Numbered from the stretch's first letter, positions 1 to 8,740 are shown. The stretch is DNA of 64,000 nucleotides from Nonomuraea pusilla (GCF_900109355.1 NZ_FOBF01000006.1:124001-188000), one strand, 5' to 3'. Numbers and translations are program-made. Notes: generated from the sequence alone by a model not told the origin.

Positions 1-641
1 CGCCACGCCGTGCTGGTGATGATCAGATGATCGAGGAAGCGCAGCCCTACCGTCTCCGCCGCCTCGATGAGGCGGGACGTCGCCGCCACGTCGGCCGCAC
101 TCGGCTCCAGTGACCCGCTGGGGTGGTTGTGTGCCACCCCGAAAGCCGCACCACCGCATGCGAGGACCGTGGTGATCACTTCTCGGATCGGCACCATCGT
201 GTGATCGGCGCCGCCCTCGGTCAGTACGGAACGCCGCAACACCCCACCTCGCGGATCGCACACCACCACAACCAGTCGTTCATGGACATACCCCCTCAGT
301 AGCGGAGCCGCGAGGTGGGCCAGATCGGCCGTGCTGGTGATCCGTTCCCGCTCCGGGCCGGCCTCCGCCCGGCGTACGAGATGGAACGCCGCGGCCACCC
401 GCGCCGCCTTCGCCGGGCCGACTCCGCGTACGGCGAGTAACCGATGGGGTTCGGAACGCCCGAGCCCATCGAGATCGCCGCAGTGCGCGATCACCTCGGC
501 GGCCAGATCGACCGCGCTCGACCCGCGGAACCCCGAACCGAGTAGCACGGCGAGCAGCTCCCGGTCGGCCAGCGCTGCCGCACCGCTGGACATGAGCCGC
601 TCGCGCGGGCGGTCACCCTTGGGCAGATCTTTGACTCGCAT
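1..641 (-). CDS. radC: RadC/DUF2466 family protein, 3' end cut by window edge
   Basis: Read on the minus strand from an ATG at 641 with a GGAGG ribosome site at 652-648. The N-terminus begins MRVKDLPKGDRPRERLM and is followed by a helix-hairpin-helix type stretch (LLAVRGVGPAKAARVAAAF) and then the JAB-like metal-binding core with HNHPSG followed by a conserved LDHLII segment. These are the defining RadC signatures. The family is a predicted Zn-dependent protein historically linked to DNA repair, although the repair role is disputed. The last 10-20 residues lie beyond position 1. No SOS box is visible upstream. Family assignment is firm; biological role is uncertain. Confidence 0.92.
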   Translation of the reverse strand, partial: MRVKDLPKGDRPRERLMSSGAAALADRELLAVLLGSGFRGSSAVDLAAEVIAHCGDLDGLGRSEPHRLLAVRGVGPAKAARVAAAFHLVRRAEAGPERERITSTADLAHLAAPLLRGYVHERLVVVVCDPRGGVLRRSVLTEGGADHTMVPIREVITTVLACGGAAFGVAHNHPSGSLEPSAADVAATSRLIEAAETVGLRFLDHLIITSTAW

Positions 642-1360
642 CCGCAACCTCCACGCCCGGTTCTATCAGCGGCCGCCGACATTTCCCGGCCACCAGATCA
701 GTGCCGAGTCGAAATGCCCAATAGCTATAAATATGCGCAATGCGAGTATCAGGAAATATCAGGCATGACTGCCGCGGGGACTGGCTTGGCGAGCTGAGTC
801 ACGCAGGCGTAGGGGCGCGGGAAGGGGCTGGTCGCCGGGGCCAGAAGTCGACCTCTGGAGGGCTGCAGAGCGCCAGGCCCGCCTCAGTGGGACCGTCCGA
901 ACCGGGCCACGGCCGGTGGGGTATTTCTGGGAGGTGTGCGCGCCAGAGCCTCCAGAACGGCTCAGACTGTCCTCTGGACGGAATGGCTGCCAGAAACGCG
1001 AACCGATTTACTCCTCAAGGCGGTGGAATTTCAAGACGGCGTCGACAGTCGACGTAGATTACCCGCGTGTCGGAAATCGCCCGGAATGCTGGAGAGTCCA
1101 TAAGGAGGTTTACGCGCGGACGCGGCGCTCGGCGTCGGACCGAGGCGCGGCGAGCAGGACGCCGCAGCCGAAGGTGCCGGCGGCAGGGGGCATGGGGCGT
1201 TGTGGAGACCCTGATGGCTGCCGGGCCCAGGTCGCGAGCGTTGAACGAGGACGCCGATGGGTTCGAGGTGGGTGCCCGGCGGGGGAGAAGGGGGCATGGC
1301 GAAGGGCTCCGGACGGGCGCGGGCGCCCGGAGCCGTCAGTCGCCGTTCTGGTGCGGAGGG
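642..1360. other. Gene-free spacer between radC and the GntR gene
   Basis: Open frames here have no ribosome site, no recognisable product and overlap each other on several frames. An AT-rich pocket at about 719-765, including CTATAAATATG and two ATATCAGG-like copies, is the most likely radC promoter region. Otherwise nothing is seen. Confidence 0.6.
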
Positions 1361-2080
1361 TCAGACCGGCATGCTGTACGTGACCCGGAAGCGGTCGCCC
1401 GGGATGACGATGTCGCTCGTCTCCACCGGACGGTCGCCGGCCCAGTGCGTACGCTCGACGTGCAGCACGTGGACTCCCGCTGCCAGGGCGAGCGCGTCAC
1501 TCTCGACCGGCCGCGGCACTCGCGTGTGCACGCTCTCGACCACTTCCGTGATCTTTATCCCGTACGCGAACATCCGGCTGATCAGGCTCCGCCGGTCCTC
1601 GTCGGTGTGCAGCGGTGCGAACTCCCGCAGTTCGTACGAGGTGGCGAGCTGTAACGGCTTGCCGTCCGTCCGATAGAGGTAGCGCGTCCTGGTCAGCGGA
1701 GCCGACTCGTTCAGCCGCAGGCGCTTGGCGATCTCGGGGCCGGCTTCGACCGGCTCGCTGTGCCAGTCCCATGTCACGCGGCTGCCCTGAGCCTGCAGGT
1801 CGGCGACGAGCGGGGTGGGGTGGTCGAGGAAGCGCCAACGGTGCAGAGAAGTGAGATCGGGGCGCTCCCTGACGTAATGTCCCGAGCCCACGCGGCCGAT
1901 GATGAGGCCCTCGCTCGCGAGGACGCGTAGCGCGTGCCGGGCGGCGGTCTCGCCGACCTGGTATTTACGGGTCAGCTGCGCCCGTGAGGGAATGGGCGCG
2001 CCGGGGGGAAGAGCGCCGTCGATGATCTGCCGCCGGATGTCTTCGACGACACGCAGGTAGACCGGATCTGAGGTGGCCAC
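1361..2080 (-). CDS. GntR family transcriptional regulator (HutC/UTRA type)
   Basis: About 239 residues from a GTG at 2080 (VATSDPVYLRVVEDI). The frame stays open upstream to 2194, with an ATG at 2119 as the alternative start. Residues 5-75 form the GntR winged helix, with the typical run PGAPIPSRAQLTRKYQVGETAARHALRVL and a wing ending GSGHYVRE. The rest resembles the UTRA effector domain: a TRTRYLYRTDGKPLQLATSY strand and the terminal RFRVTY pattern. Such regulators usually sense a small metabolite and often lie in actinomycete accessory regions. No operon partner is evident, since both neighbours are divergent or distant. An imperfect 17-bp inverted repeat lies 160 bp upstream of the start. 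Family is certain; ligand and target are unknown. Confidence 0.88.
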   Translation of the reverse strand: MATSDPVYLRVVEDIRRQIIDGALPPGAPIPSRAQLTRKYQVGETAARHALRVLASEGLIIGRVGSGHYVRERPDLTSLHRWRFLDHPTPLVADLQAQGSRVTWDWHSEPVEAGPEIAKRLRLNESAPLTRTRYLYRTDGKPLQLATSYELREFAPLHTDEDRRSLISRMFAYGIKITEVVESVHTRVPRPVESDALALAAGVHVLHVERTHWAGDRPVETSDIVIPGDRFRVTYSMPV

Positions 2081-2240
2081 TAGTCCATCCCTGGGGGTTC
2101 GTGTGAGGCGTTGCCCCATGTTGCCGTATTCGACAGGTAACCGACCGTCATCGTCGACCGCTGGAGCCCCAACTTTGCGAGGGCGGGAAATCATCGGAGA
2201 AACCCTGTAACGCCGGTGTAAGGACGGCCGATTCTCCGGT

Positions 2241-2286
2241 AGAGGTCGTCGATGTGTGTACCCCCGAGCACATATCGGCGACCTCT
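2241..2286. repeat. Imperfect inverted repeat upstream of GntR gene
   Basis: Arms at 2241-2257 (AGAGGTCGTCGATGTGT) and 2270-2286 match at 15 of 17 positions around a 12-nt loop. It sits in the divergent GntR/GNAT intergenic region. It could be an operator or an mRNA hairpin; no T-tract follows. Confidence 0.6.
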
Positions 2287-2516
2287 TCCATCGCGGTTCG
2301 CCTGCTCAAGGCGCCGAACAGCCCTCGGGCGCGCACCTCCTGCGCCGGCCGGCGATCGCGGATCCGGCCTCGCCGTCCGTCTCAAGTGGTCTCCGGCTCT
2401 TCCCGCTGAGTGGCCGTGCCGTGGGACGCCACCTCCTTCCTAGGGTGTGATCGGCCGCGACGGGCGTCACCGACCGACCGGTATCTCGTACACCACTCAG
2501 CTCGTAGGAGAGGCGC

Positions 2517-2960
2517 ATGATCACTGTCGGCAGGCTTCGTCCGTCCGATCGGCCTGTCTGGGAGGCGCTGTTCCGCGGCTACATCGACTTCTACGAGCGC
2601 GAGGAGCCGCGCGAGATGTACGAGAGGGCCTGGGGAGAGTTCCAGGCGGACACGCGGCTGCACGCCCTCGGCGCCCGCGTGGACGGCGAACTGGTCGGCA
2701 TCACACACTTCCTCGTACACGCCAGCACGTCGGCTCCCGACGCGGACGTCTGCTATCTCCAGGACCTTTTCACCGCCCCTGAGGCGCGAGGCAGGGGCGT
2801 GGGCCGGGCGCTCATCGAAGCCGTCACGGACTGGGCCCGAACGCGCGGCTGCTCCCGCGTCTACTGGAACACCCACGAGTCCAACAGCACCGCCCGCCGC
2901 CTGTACGACCAGGTCGCGGAGAACCGGGGCTTCATCAGGTACCAGATCGAACTGTCCTGA
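2517..2960 (+). CDS. GNAT family N-acetyltransferase
   Basis: 147 residues starting at ATG 2517, preceded by an AGGAG ribosome site. The GNAT fold is clear: an N-terminal [19 protein letters not shown], central strand [21 protein letters not shown] with the acetyl-CoA binding motif A (RGRGVG), and motif B-like [28 protein letters not shown]. The Asn and Tyr of the last segment are typical of catalytic or structural GNAT positions. Length is standard for a single-domain enzyme. Substrate cannot be told; such proteins acetylate amines, amino acids or antibiotics. Transcribed alone, divergent from the GntR regulator. Confidence 0.9.
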   Translation: MITVGRLRPSDRPVWEALFRGYIDFYEREEPREMYERAWGEFQADTRLHALGARVDGELVGITHFLVHASTSAPDADVCYLQDLFTAPEARGRGVGRALIEAVTDWARTRGCSRVYWNTHESNSTARRLYDQVAENRGFIRYQIELS

Positions 2961-3127
2961 CCGCTGCCCTCCCCCCGCATCCGAAGGGGAACGACGGAAG
3001 CTGCCGACGCCGGCGAACGGGCTTCGGCCTCCCGCACGGCCCTCCAGACCGGGCGGCGGAGGGTGTAAAAACCGGCTCCAAGCAGGCGAAGCGGGGTGGC
3101 GGCGTCCAACGGATTTCCGAATCCAGG

Positions 3128-3133
3128 TAGCGT
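3128..3133 (+). promoter_or_regulatory. -10 box of a leaderless dapA transcript
   Basis: TAGCGT ends 7 nt before the dapA ATG at 3141 and no Shine-Dalgarno sequence precedes the start. This spacing puts transcription initiation at or next to the A of the ATG, as is common in actinomycetes. No convincing -35 was found. Confidence 0.5.
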
Positions 3134-3140
3134 TCGCACT

Positions 3141-4058
3141 ATGGCATCGCCAACTGGAACCACAGACGCGCCCTTCGGCCGCATGCTGACCGCGATGGTC
3201 ACGCCGTTCACTGCGGCCGGCGAGGTCGATTACGGGGCTGTGCGGCGCCTGGCCACCTACCTGGTGGACGAGCAGCGCAATGACGGTCTGATCGTCAACG
3301 GGACGACCGGCGAGTCGCCCACCACGTCGGACGAGGAGAAGGAGCGCATCGTCAGCGCCGTCCTCGAGACCGTTGGCGACCGGGCGACCGTGGTGGCGGG
3401 CGCGGGGACGAACGACACCCGCCACAGCGTCGAGCTTGCCAAGCGGGCGGCGCGGGCGGGTGCGCATGGTCTGCTCGTCGTGACGCCGTACTACAACAAG
3501 CCTCCACAGGAGGGGTTGTACCGGCATTTCACCGCTGTGGCCGACGCGACCGACCTTCCAGTGATGCTCTATGACATTCCGGGACGCAGTGGTGTCCCGA
3601 TCAACACCGAGACGCTGATCCGGCTGGCGCAGCACGAGCGCATCATCGCGGTGAAGGACGCCAAGGGCGACCTGTTCGCCGCCGGCCAGGTGATGTCCGC
3701 CACCGATCTCGTTTTCTACTCCGGCGACGACCTGCTCAATCTGGCCTGGCTCTCGGTGGGGGCGGCCGGGTTCGTGAGCGTCGTCGGACATGTCGTGGGC
3801 GCGCAGTTGGCGCGCATGATCGAGCTGTACAGGGGCGGCGAGGTCGAGGAGGCCCGCGCCGTGCACAGCCAGCTCGCGCCGGTGGTCGACGGGATCATGC
3901 TGCGCGCCGGCGGCGCGATCATGGCCAAGGCCGCCCTGAGCATGGTCGGCCTGCCGGTGGGGCCGGTACGGCTGCCGCTCGTGGACGCGACGGAGAAGCA
4001 GATCGCCGAGCTGCGCGCTTGCCTGGTGGCCGGCGGGGTGAAGTTGACAGACGCATAG
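3141..4058 (+). CDS. dapA: 4-hydroxy-tetrahydrodipicolinate synthase
   Basis: 305 residues; condenses pyruvate with aspartate semialdehyde in the first committed step of lysine and meso-diaminopimelate synthesis in the cytosol. The (beta/alpha)8 aldolase signatures are complete: NGTTGES (Thr55, Thr56), TPYYNKPPQEG (Tyr117, Tyr118), YDIPGRSG (Tyr144) and the Schiff-base lysine K172 in IIAVKDAKGD. Start chosen at ATG 3141 because the conserved N-terminus FGRMLTAMVTPF lies just inside it and a -10 box sits at leaderless spacing. The next gene is rnj 54 bp downstream on the same strand, a pairing common in actinobacteria. A distant paralogue with an Arg in place of the GRSG segment (at 19.5-20.5 kb) is a sugar-acid enzyme, so this copy is the biosynthetic one. 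Confidence 0.95.
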   Translation: MASPTGTTDAPFGRMLTAMVTPFTAAGEVDYGAVRRLATYLVDEQRNDGLIVNGTTGESPTTSDEEKERIVSAVLETVGDRATVVAGAGTNDTRHSVELAKRAARAGAHGLLVVTPYYNKPPQEGLYRHFTAVADATDLPVMLYDIPGRSGVPINTETLIRLAQHERIIAVKDAKGDLFAAGQVMSATDLVFYSGDDLLNLAWLSVGAAGFVSVVGHVVGAQLARMIELYRGGEVEEARAVHSQLAPVVDGIMLRAGGAIMAKAALSMVGLPVGPVRLPLVDATEKQIAELRACLVAGGVKLTDA

Positions 4059-4112
4059 GAACGGGGAGGAAACAGCCGTTTTGAGAACACGATATGAACG
4101 TGGGGGCCAGGC

Positions 4113-5798
4113 ATGAGCCATCCGCATCCTGAGCTCGGCCCCCCTCCACCACTGCCCGAAGGGGGCCTGCGGATCGTCCCGCTCGGCGGGTTGGGGGAGA
4201 TCGGCAGGAACATGGCCGTCTTCGAATTCGACGGCCGGCTGCTGATCGTCGACTGCGGGGTGCTGTTCCCCGAACCCGACCAGCCGGGCGTCGACCTGAT
4301 CCTGCCCGACTTCGAGTACATCAGGGACCGGCTCGACGACGTCGAGGCGCTGGTGCTCACACACGCGCACGAGGACCACATCGGCGCGGTGCCGTACCTG
4401 CTGCGTGAGCGGCGCAACATCCCGCTCATCGGGTCGAAGCTCACACTCGCCCTGATCGAGGCAAAGCTGGGCGAGCACCGCATCCAGCCGACCAAGGTCG
4501 AGGTGGTCGAGGGCGAGCGGCACGTCTTCGGGCCCTTCGACTGCGAGTTCTTCGCGGTCAACCATTCGATCCCGGACGCCCTGGCGGTGGCGATCCGGAC
4601 GCCGGCCGGCATCGTCCTGCACACCGGCGACTTCCGCATGGACCAGTTGCCGAGCGACGGACGGCTGACCGACCTCGGCGGCTTCGCCAGGCTCGGCAGC
4701 GAGGGCGTCGACCTGCTGATGTCCGACTCGACCAACGCCGAGGTGCCGGGCTTCGTCACCAGCGAGCGTGAGATCGGGCCGGTCATCGACGAGGTGATCC
4801 GCACCTCGGAGCAGCGGGTCATCGTGGCGAGCTTCGCCTCGCACGTGCACCGCATCCAGCAGGTCATGGACGCCGCCGCCAGGCACGGCCGAAAGGTCGC
4901 CCTGGTCGGACGGTCGATGGTGCGCAACATGGGCGTCGCCCGCGACCTCGGCTACCTGAAGGTGCCGCCGCAGCTGATCGTCGACTCGCGCGACATCGAG
5001 GAGTGGCCGCCGGAGGACGTCGTGCTCATCTGCACCGGCTCCCAGGGTGAGCCCATGGCCGCGCTGTCGAGGATGGCCAACCGCGACCACCCGATCCGCA
5101 TCGCCGAAGGCGACACGGTGCTGCTGGCCTCGTCGCTGGTGCCCGGCAACGAGACCGCCGTCAACAAGGTGATCAACGGACTGACCAGGTGGGGCGCCCG
5201 CGTCGTGCACAAGGGCAACGCCAAGGTGCACGTCTCGGGACACGCCGCCGCGGGCGAGCTCCTGTACGTGCTGAACCTGACCAGGCCGTCGAACTTCATG
5301 CCGGTGCACGGCGAATGGCGGCACCTGCGGGCGCACGCCAAGCTGGCCGCACTGACCGGCGTGCCCGAGGACCACATCGTGATCGCCGAGGACGGCGTCG
5401 TGGTGGACCTGGTGGACGGCAGGGCGAAGATCGTCGGGGCTGTCCATGCCGGCTACGTCTACGTGGACGGCTCGTCGGTGGGTGAGATCACCGACACGTC
5501 GCTCAAGGACCGCAGGATCCTCGGCGACGAGGGCTTCATCTCCGTGGTCGTGGTGGTGGACTCGAACACCGGCAAGCTCACCGCCGGCCCCGAGATCCAC
5601 GCACGGGGCTCCGGCATCGACCCGGCGCAGTTCGACGAGTTCATCCCGCAGATCGAGCGGGCCCTCGCGGAGAAGGCCGCCGACGGCGTGGTGGACATGC
5701 AGGAGATCCGCCGTGTGGTGCGCCGCACCGTGGGGCGTTGGGTGAGCGACACCTACCGCCGCCGACCGATGATCATCCCCGTGGTGGTCGAGGTCTGA
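4113..5798 (+). CDS. rnj: Ribonuclease J (metallo-beta-lactamase/beta-CASP RNase)
   Basis: 561 residues, the usual length. RNase J is a dual 5'-3' exo- and endonuclease acting in mRNA decay and rRNA maturation. Seen here: the metallo-beta-lactamase core with LTHAHEDHIGAVP (His84, His86, Asp88, His89), the distal metal ligand region HTGDFRMD, beta-CASP motifs (SDSTNAEVPG, SFASHVHRIQQ, CTGSQGEPMAALSRMA) and the C-terminal VSGHAAAGELLYVL...FMPVHGEWRHL segment. The N-terminus carries a short Pro-rich lead (HPHPELGPPPPLPEGG). Starts at ATG 4113 after GGGGGCCAGGC; the 54-bp gap to dapA holds a possible own promoter (TTGAGA...GATATG). Confidence 0.95.
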   Translation: MSHPHPELGPPPPLPEGGLRIVPLGGLGEIGRNMAVFEFDGRLLIVDCGVLFPEPDQPGVDLILPDFEYIRDRLDDVEALVLTHAHEDHIGAVPYLLRERRNIPLIGSKLTLALIEAKLGEHRIQPTKVEVVEGERHVFGPFDCEFFAVNHSIPDALAVAIRTPAGIVLHTGDFRMDQLPSDGRLTDLGGFARLGSEGVDLLMSDSTNAEVPGFVTSEREIGPVIDEVIRTSEQRVIVASFASHVHRIQQVMDAAARHGRKVALVGRSMVRNMGVARDLGYLKVPPQLIVDSRDIEEWPPEDVVLICTGSQGEPMAALSRMANRDHPIRIAEGDTVLLASSLVPGNETAVNKVINGLTRWGARVVHKGNAKVHVSGHAAAGELLYVLNLTRPSNFMPVHGEWRHLRAHAKLAALTGVPEDHIVIAEDGVVVDLVDGRAKIVGAVHAGYVYVDGSSVGEITDTSLKDRRILGDEGFISVVVVVDSNTGKLTAGPEIHARGSGIDPAQFDEFIPQIERALAEKAADGVVDMQEIRRVVRRTVGRWVSDTYRRRPMIIPVVVEV

Positions 5799-5807
5799 CC
5801 TTCCGAC

Positions 5808-5837
5808 GGTACGGCAGGCGGAGCCGCCTGCCGTACC
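5808..5837 (+). terminator. Hairpin terminator after rnj
   Basis: A perfect 14-bp inverted repeat, GGTACGGCAGGCGG and its complement, separated by two bases, begins 10 nt past the rnj stop. There is no U-tract, as is usual for high-GC actinomycete terminators. Confidence 0.75.
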
Positions 5838-5945
5838 AGAGCCGAGCCGCCGGGAACACAGCGGCAGTGGTCGGCGCCACGCGGCCGACAGCCTGCGCAG
5901 CGGATGCCCGCTGAAGGGCCGGCTTTCACGGACTGCCCCAGCTCC

Positions 5946-6089
5946 AGGGGCTGCGCCAGTTCGAGGCACTGCGTCAACTCCAGGCACTGCGTAAGCCGAA
6001 GGCACCCGGTCAACCCCAGGCGCTCCGTCAGCCGGAGGCACCCGGTCAACTCCAGGCACTGCTTCAGCTTCAGGGGCTGCGCCGGTGCG
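5946..6089. repeat. 18-bp tandem repeat, 8 degenerate units
   Basis: The AGG core recurs exactly every 18 bp at 5946, 5964, 5982, 6000, 6018, 6036, 6054 and 6072; a typical unit is CAACTCCAGGCACTGCGT. Read on the plus strand, each unit would encode a hexapeptide of QLQALR type. No start or ribosome site supports translation. Confidence 0.85.
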
Positions 6090-6201
6090 CCGCTCCTGCC
6101 TCCTGCCGGCCGACCCGGCCGGCAGGAGGGCGGAAGGCGCCGTAAGCACGGTCGTCACGGTTCTTAGGACATGCGCTCCCTCCAGCCGTGCCAAGCGGCC
6201 C

Positions 6202-6366
6202 AGGCGCTCGTACCGGAGCCTCGCAACCCGGCCCAGGTGCTTGTACGCGAGCCTCACCAAGCAGCCGAGGTGCTCGTACCCGGTTCTCATCAACCGGCCT
6301 AGGTGCTCGCATCCGTGCCTTGCCCATTGGACCAGGTGCTGGTGGTGCCCAGGTGCCGTCACTAGC
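6202..6366. repeat. 33-bp tandem repeat, 5 degenerate units
   Basis: AGGTGCTCGTAC-like cores start at 6202, 6235, 6268, 6301 and 6334, exactly 33 bp apart. On the minus strand a unit would read as VRAPRLLGEAR. The core CCGAGGTGCTCG reappears in the 24-bp array near 11.7-11.8 kb. Confidence 0.85.
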
Positions 6367-6450
6367 GTTGCCCGGCGTGCCGGGTGCCGGTGGTTGGGCA
6401 CCCCTGAAGGTGGGTGGACAGCCGCGGGGCGTGCCTCGCTCCGCGCGCTT

Positions 6451-7227
6451 TCATGCGTCCCTCCGGCGGATCAGCCAGAGGGCGGTCACGACGGGCACCA
6501 CGGCGTACGCGGCCAGCACGACCATTGCAGGGACCGGCGGCAGGAGAGAGCCGTACACCGAATCCGTCGGGAAGTCACCGGCGATCTCGCGCGGCAGTGC
6601 TCCGATCATCACCGAGCCGAAACGCTCGCTCCAAGGCTCGGGGAGGTTGCCGATGACGATGGGGATCACGTAGACGAGCCCGACCAGGATCGCGATCGAG
6701 GCCGCCGTCGAGCGGAGGATCGCGCCGAGCCCCAATCCGAGCAGTGCGAACACCACCACCGTGAGGCTCAGGGCCGCCAGGAGCGGCCACCGCGCTCCGA
6801 ACGGGACGCTGTAGGCCCCTGAGAACCTGTCGCCCAGAACCCATCGTGCGACAGCGTACGTGCCGAACACCGTGGCCGGCCCCACCACGAGCCCCAGACC
6901 GCCCACCACGGCGGTCTTCGCGGCCAGCAGCGGCCAGCGGCGCGGGACGACGGTCAGGCTCGTCCTGATCAGGCCGGTGGCGTGCTCGGAGGTGATGGCC
7001 AGCACGCCCAGGACGCCCAGGCAGAGCTGCGGGACCATCACCACCACCTCCTCGAGCTCCGCGATGCGGGCTTTCGCCTGCTGCGCGGGTGGTGCGCTGT
7101 CGAACATCCCTTTCGCCATGACGGCGAGCCCGTAGCCCAGCAGGATCGCGGCCAGGCTGAGGCCCAGCGTCAGATAGCTCGATCGGACGGAACGGACCTT
7201 CAACCATTCCGATGCCAGAACACTCAT
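6451..7227 (-). CDS. ABC-2 type transporter permease
   Basis: 258 residues from ATG 7227 (MSVLASEWLKVRSVRSSYLTLGLSL). About six hydrophobic segments are visible: residues about 18-40, a pair near 78-95, two in 100-130, a GLGLGAILRSTAASIAILVGLVYVIPIVIG pair, and a terminal AMVVLAAYAVVPVVTALWLIRRRDA. The N-terminal SEWLKxRSxRS, the ITSEHATGLIRTSLTVVPRRW loop and the RRRDA tail are typical of BcrB/ABC-2 exporters of peptide antibiotics or drugs. Its start overlaps the stop of the upstream permease gene as ATGA, so it is translationally coupled. It is a close paralogue of that protein, and the pair probably forms a heterodimeric channel with the ATPase at 7985-8704. Confidence 0.88.
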   Translation of the reverse strand: MSVLASEWLKVRSVRSSYLTLGLSLAAILLGYGLAVMAKGMFDSAPPAQQAKARIAELEEVVVMVPQLCLGVLGVLAITSEHATGLIRTSLTVVPRRWPLLAAKTAVVGGLGLVVGPATVFGTYAVARWVLGDRFSGAYSVPFGARWPLLAALSLTVVVFALLGLGLGAILRSTAASIAILVGLVYVIPIVIGNLPEPWSERFGSVMIGALPREIAGDFPTDSVYGSLLPPVPAMVVLAAYAVVPVVTALWLIRRRDA

Positions 7228-7988
7228 ACGTCTCTCCGTCGAAGGAACAGGAATCCGGCCACGAGGGCGGCGACGGGATAGGCGAGCAGCACCGCCAGTG
7301 CCGCCCACGGCGGCAGGACACCGTCGCCCAGACGTGTGGACAGACGGTCGCCTGCGATCTGCGGGACCAGGCTGGGCAGCAGCAGGCTCGCCACCCGGGT
7401 GTTCCAAGGGGCAGGCAGATAGGTGACGAGCCCGGGCAGGACGAACAGCAACGCCACGACGGCCCCGGTCGCCCCCGCCGTCGACCGCGCCACCGTGCCC
7501 AGGCCGAGACCGACCAGCGCAAGCGCAGCCACCGACAGGCCCGAGGCCAGCAGCATGGGCAGGTCGTCGCCCAAGGAGGTGTCGTTGAACCCCAGCGGGT
7601 GACCACCAGCGATCAGCCGGCTCGTAGCGTACGTCACCAGCTGGATCGTCTCGGCGGCCGCCAGCGTCGTGAGACCGACGATCACGGCCTTGGCGAGAAG
7701 CAGGCGGGCTCGGTCGGGCACCACCGTCACGCTCGTGCGGATCATCCCGGTGGCGTACTCGGAGGTGATGGCGAGCACGCCGAGCACCGCCAGGCTGATC
7801 TGGAGGAGCGGCAGGAAGCCCACCTCGGGAGGGGCCGCACGCACGGATCCGCGCTCGTCGGCCAGGCTGCTCACATAGAGGGTCCAGGCCGCGCCCAGCA
7901 CCATGGTCAGGCCGGCTGTGCCGAGAGCCTGGTAGGTGGACCTCAGCGAGCGCAGCTTCAGCCATTCGGACGAGAGGGCCGCCCTCAT
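7224..7988 (-). CDS. ABC-2 type transporter permease (paralogue)
   Basis: 254 residues from ATG 7988 (MRAALSSEWLKLRSLRSTYQALG). Same architecture and motifs as the downstream permease (LAITSEYATGMIRTSVTVVPDRARLL, ARSTAGATGAVVALLFVLPGLVTYL, C-terminal FLFLRRRDV), indicating local duplication. Overlaps the ATPase gene by 4 bp (ATGA) and the following permease by 4 bp, so the three genes form one operon read leftward. Predicted to sit in the cytoplasmic membrane; substrate is unknown. Confidence 0.88.
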   Translation of the reverse strand: MRAALSSEWLKLRSLRSTYQALGTAGLTMVLGAAWTLYVSSLADERGSVRAAPPEVGFLPLLQISLAVLGVLAITSEYATGMIRTSVTVVPDRARLLLAKAVIVGLTTLAAAETIQLVTYATSRLIAGGHPLGFNDTSLGDDLPMLLASGLSVAALALVGLGLGTVARSTAGATGAVVALLFVLPGLVTYLPAPWNTRVASLLLPSLVPQIAGDRLSTRLGDGVLPPWAALAVLLAYPVAALVAGFLFLRRRDV

Positions 7989-8704
7989 CGCGAGGCTCCG
8001 TACTGGACGCTGCCCGCGGTCAGCGCCATGTAGGCGTCCTCCAGCGACGGATAGCGCGCCGTCAGTTCCTGCACGGTCGCCTCGGCGATCAGCCTGCCCC
8101 TTCCGATGACGACGATCCGGTCGGCGGTGAGCGCCATCTCGCTCATCAGGTGGCTCGAGAGCAGGACCGTGCGGCCCTCGTGCGCCAGCGTGCGCATCAG
8201 GTCGCGGATCCAGCGGACGCCATCTGGATCGAGGCCGTTGACCGGCTCGTCGAACATGAGCACGCCAGGATCGCCGAGCAGCGCGGCGGCGATGCCCAGC
8301 CGCTGCTTCATTCCCAGGGAGAACGTGCCGACACGTTTGCGTGCCACGCCGGACAGCCCCACCTGCTCGAGCACCTCGGCCACACGTAAGGGGCCGATGC
8401 CGTTCGTGCGGGCCAGACACAGGAGGTGGTTGTAGGCGCTGCGGCCCCCGTGGACGGCGCCGGCGTCGAGCAGCGCGCCCACCTCGCGCATGGGCCTGCG
8501 CAGCGAGGCGTAGCGACGGCCGTTGACCAGCGCCACGCCCGATGTGGGTGCGTCGAGGCCCAGGACCAGGCGCATGCTGGTGGACTTGCCGGCTCCGTTG
8601 GGGCCGAGGAAGCCCGTCACGTGGCCGGGCTCGACCGTGAAGGACAGGTCGTCGACGGCGAGGGCGCCGCCGTAGCGTTTCGTCAGTCGTCGCAGTTCGA
8701 TCAC
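7985..8704 (-). CDS. ABC transporter ATP-binding protein (BcrA/DrrA-like)
   Basis: 239 residues from GTG 8704 (VIELRRLTKRYGGALAVDDLSF). Walker A GPNGAGKST, signature FSLGMKQRLGIAAAL, Walker B GVLMFDEPVNGLDP and the switch histidine LLSSHLMSEM are all intact. The GVRWIRDLMRTLAHEGRTVLLSSH run is typical of the DrrA/BcrA exporters. First gene of the leftward exporter operon. The upstream frame stays open to 8800, but it would read through the palindromic sites at 8741-8782, so the GTG nearest the conserved domain is preferred. The divergent histidine kinase suggests that the two-component system responds to, or controls export of, a cell-envelope-active compound (inference). Confidence 0.92.
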   Translation of the reverse strand: MIELRRLTKRYGGALAVDDLSFTVEPGHVTGFLGPNGAGKSTSMRLVLGLDAPTSGVALVNGRRYASLRRPMREVGALLDAGAVHGGRSAYNHLLCLARTNGIGPLRVAEVLEQVGLSGVARKRVGTFSLGMKQRLGIAAALLGDPGVLMFDEPVNGLDPDGVRWIRDLMRTLAHEGRTVLLSSHLMSEMALTADRIVVIGRGRLIAEATVQELTARYPSLEDAYMALTAGSVQYGASR

Positions 8705-8740
8705 GGCGTCAAGGATGCGGCGTGGCCCGCGCCCGGCACA

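Larger units (their letters stand above)
5799..6450. other. Gene-free, repeat-bearing spacer between rnj and ABC operon
   Basis: Apart from the rnj terminator this stretch holds two adjacent but different tandem arrays (18-bp and 33-bp units). Frames on both strands stay open through the arrays because unit lengths are multiples of three, but none has a ribosome site or a recognisable product. Confidence 0.6.

Noticed and set aside
740..1383. Overlapping plus-strand frames in the radC/GntR spacer
   Set aside because: No ribosome sites, conflicting frames, no family-like sequence.
2382..6401. Very long minus-strand open frame (over 1300 codons) across dapA and rnj
   Set aside because: It is the antisense shadow of two certain genes in high-GC DNA; it lacks a ribosome site and its translation is low complexity.
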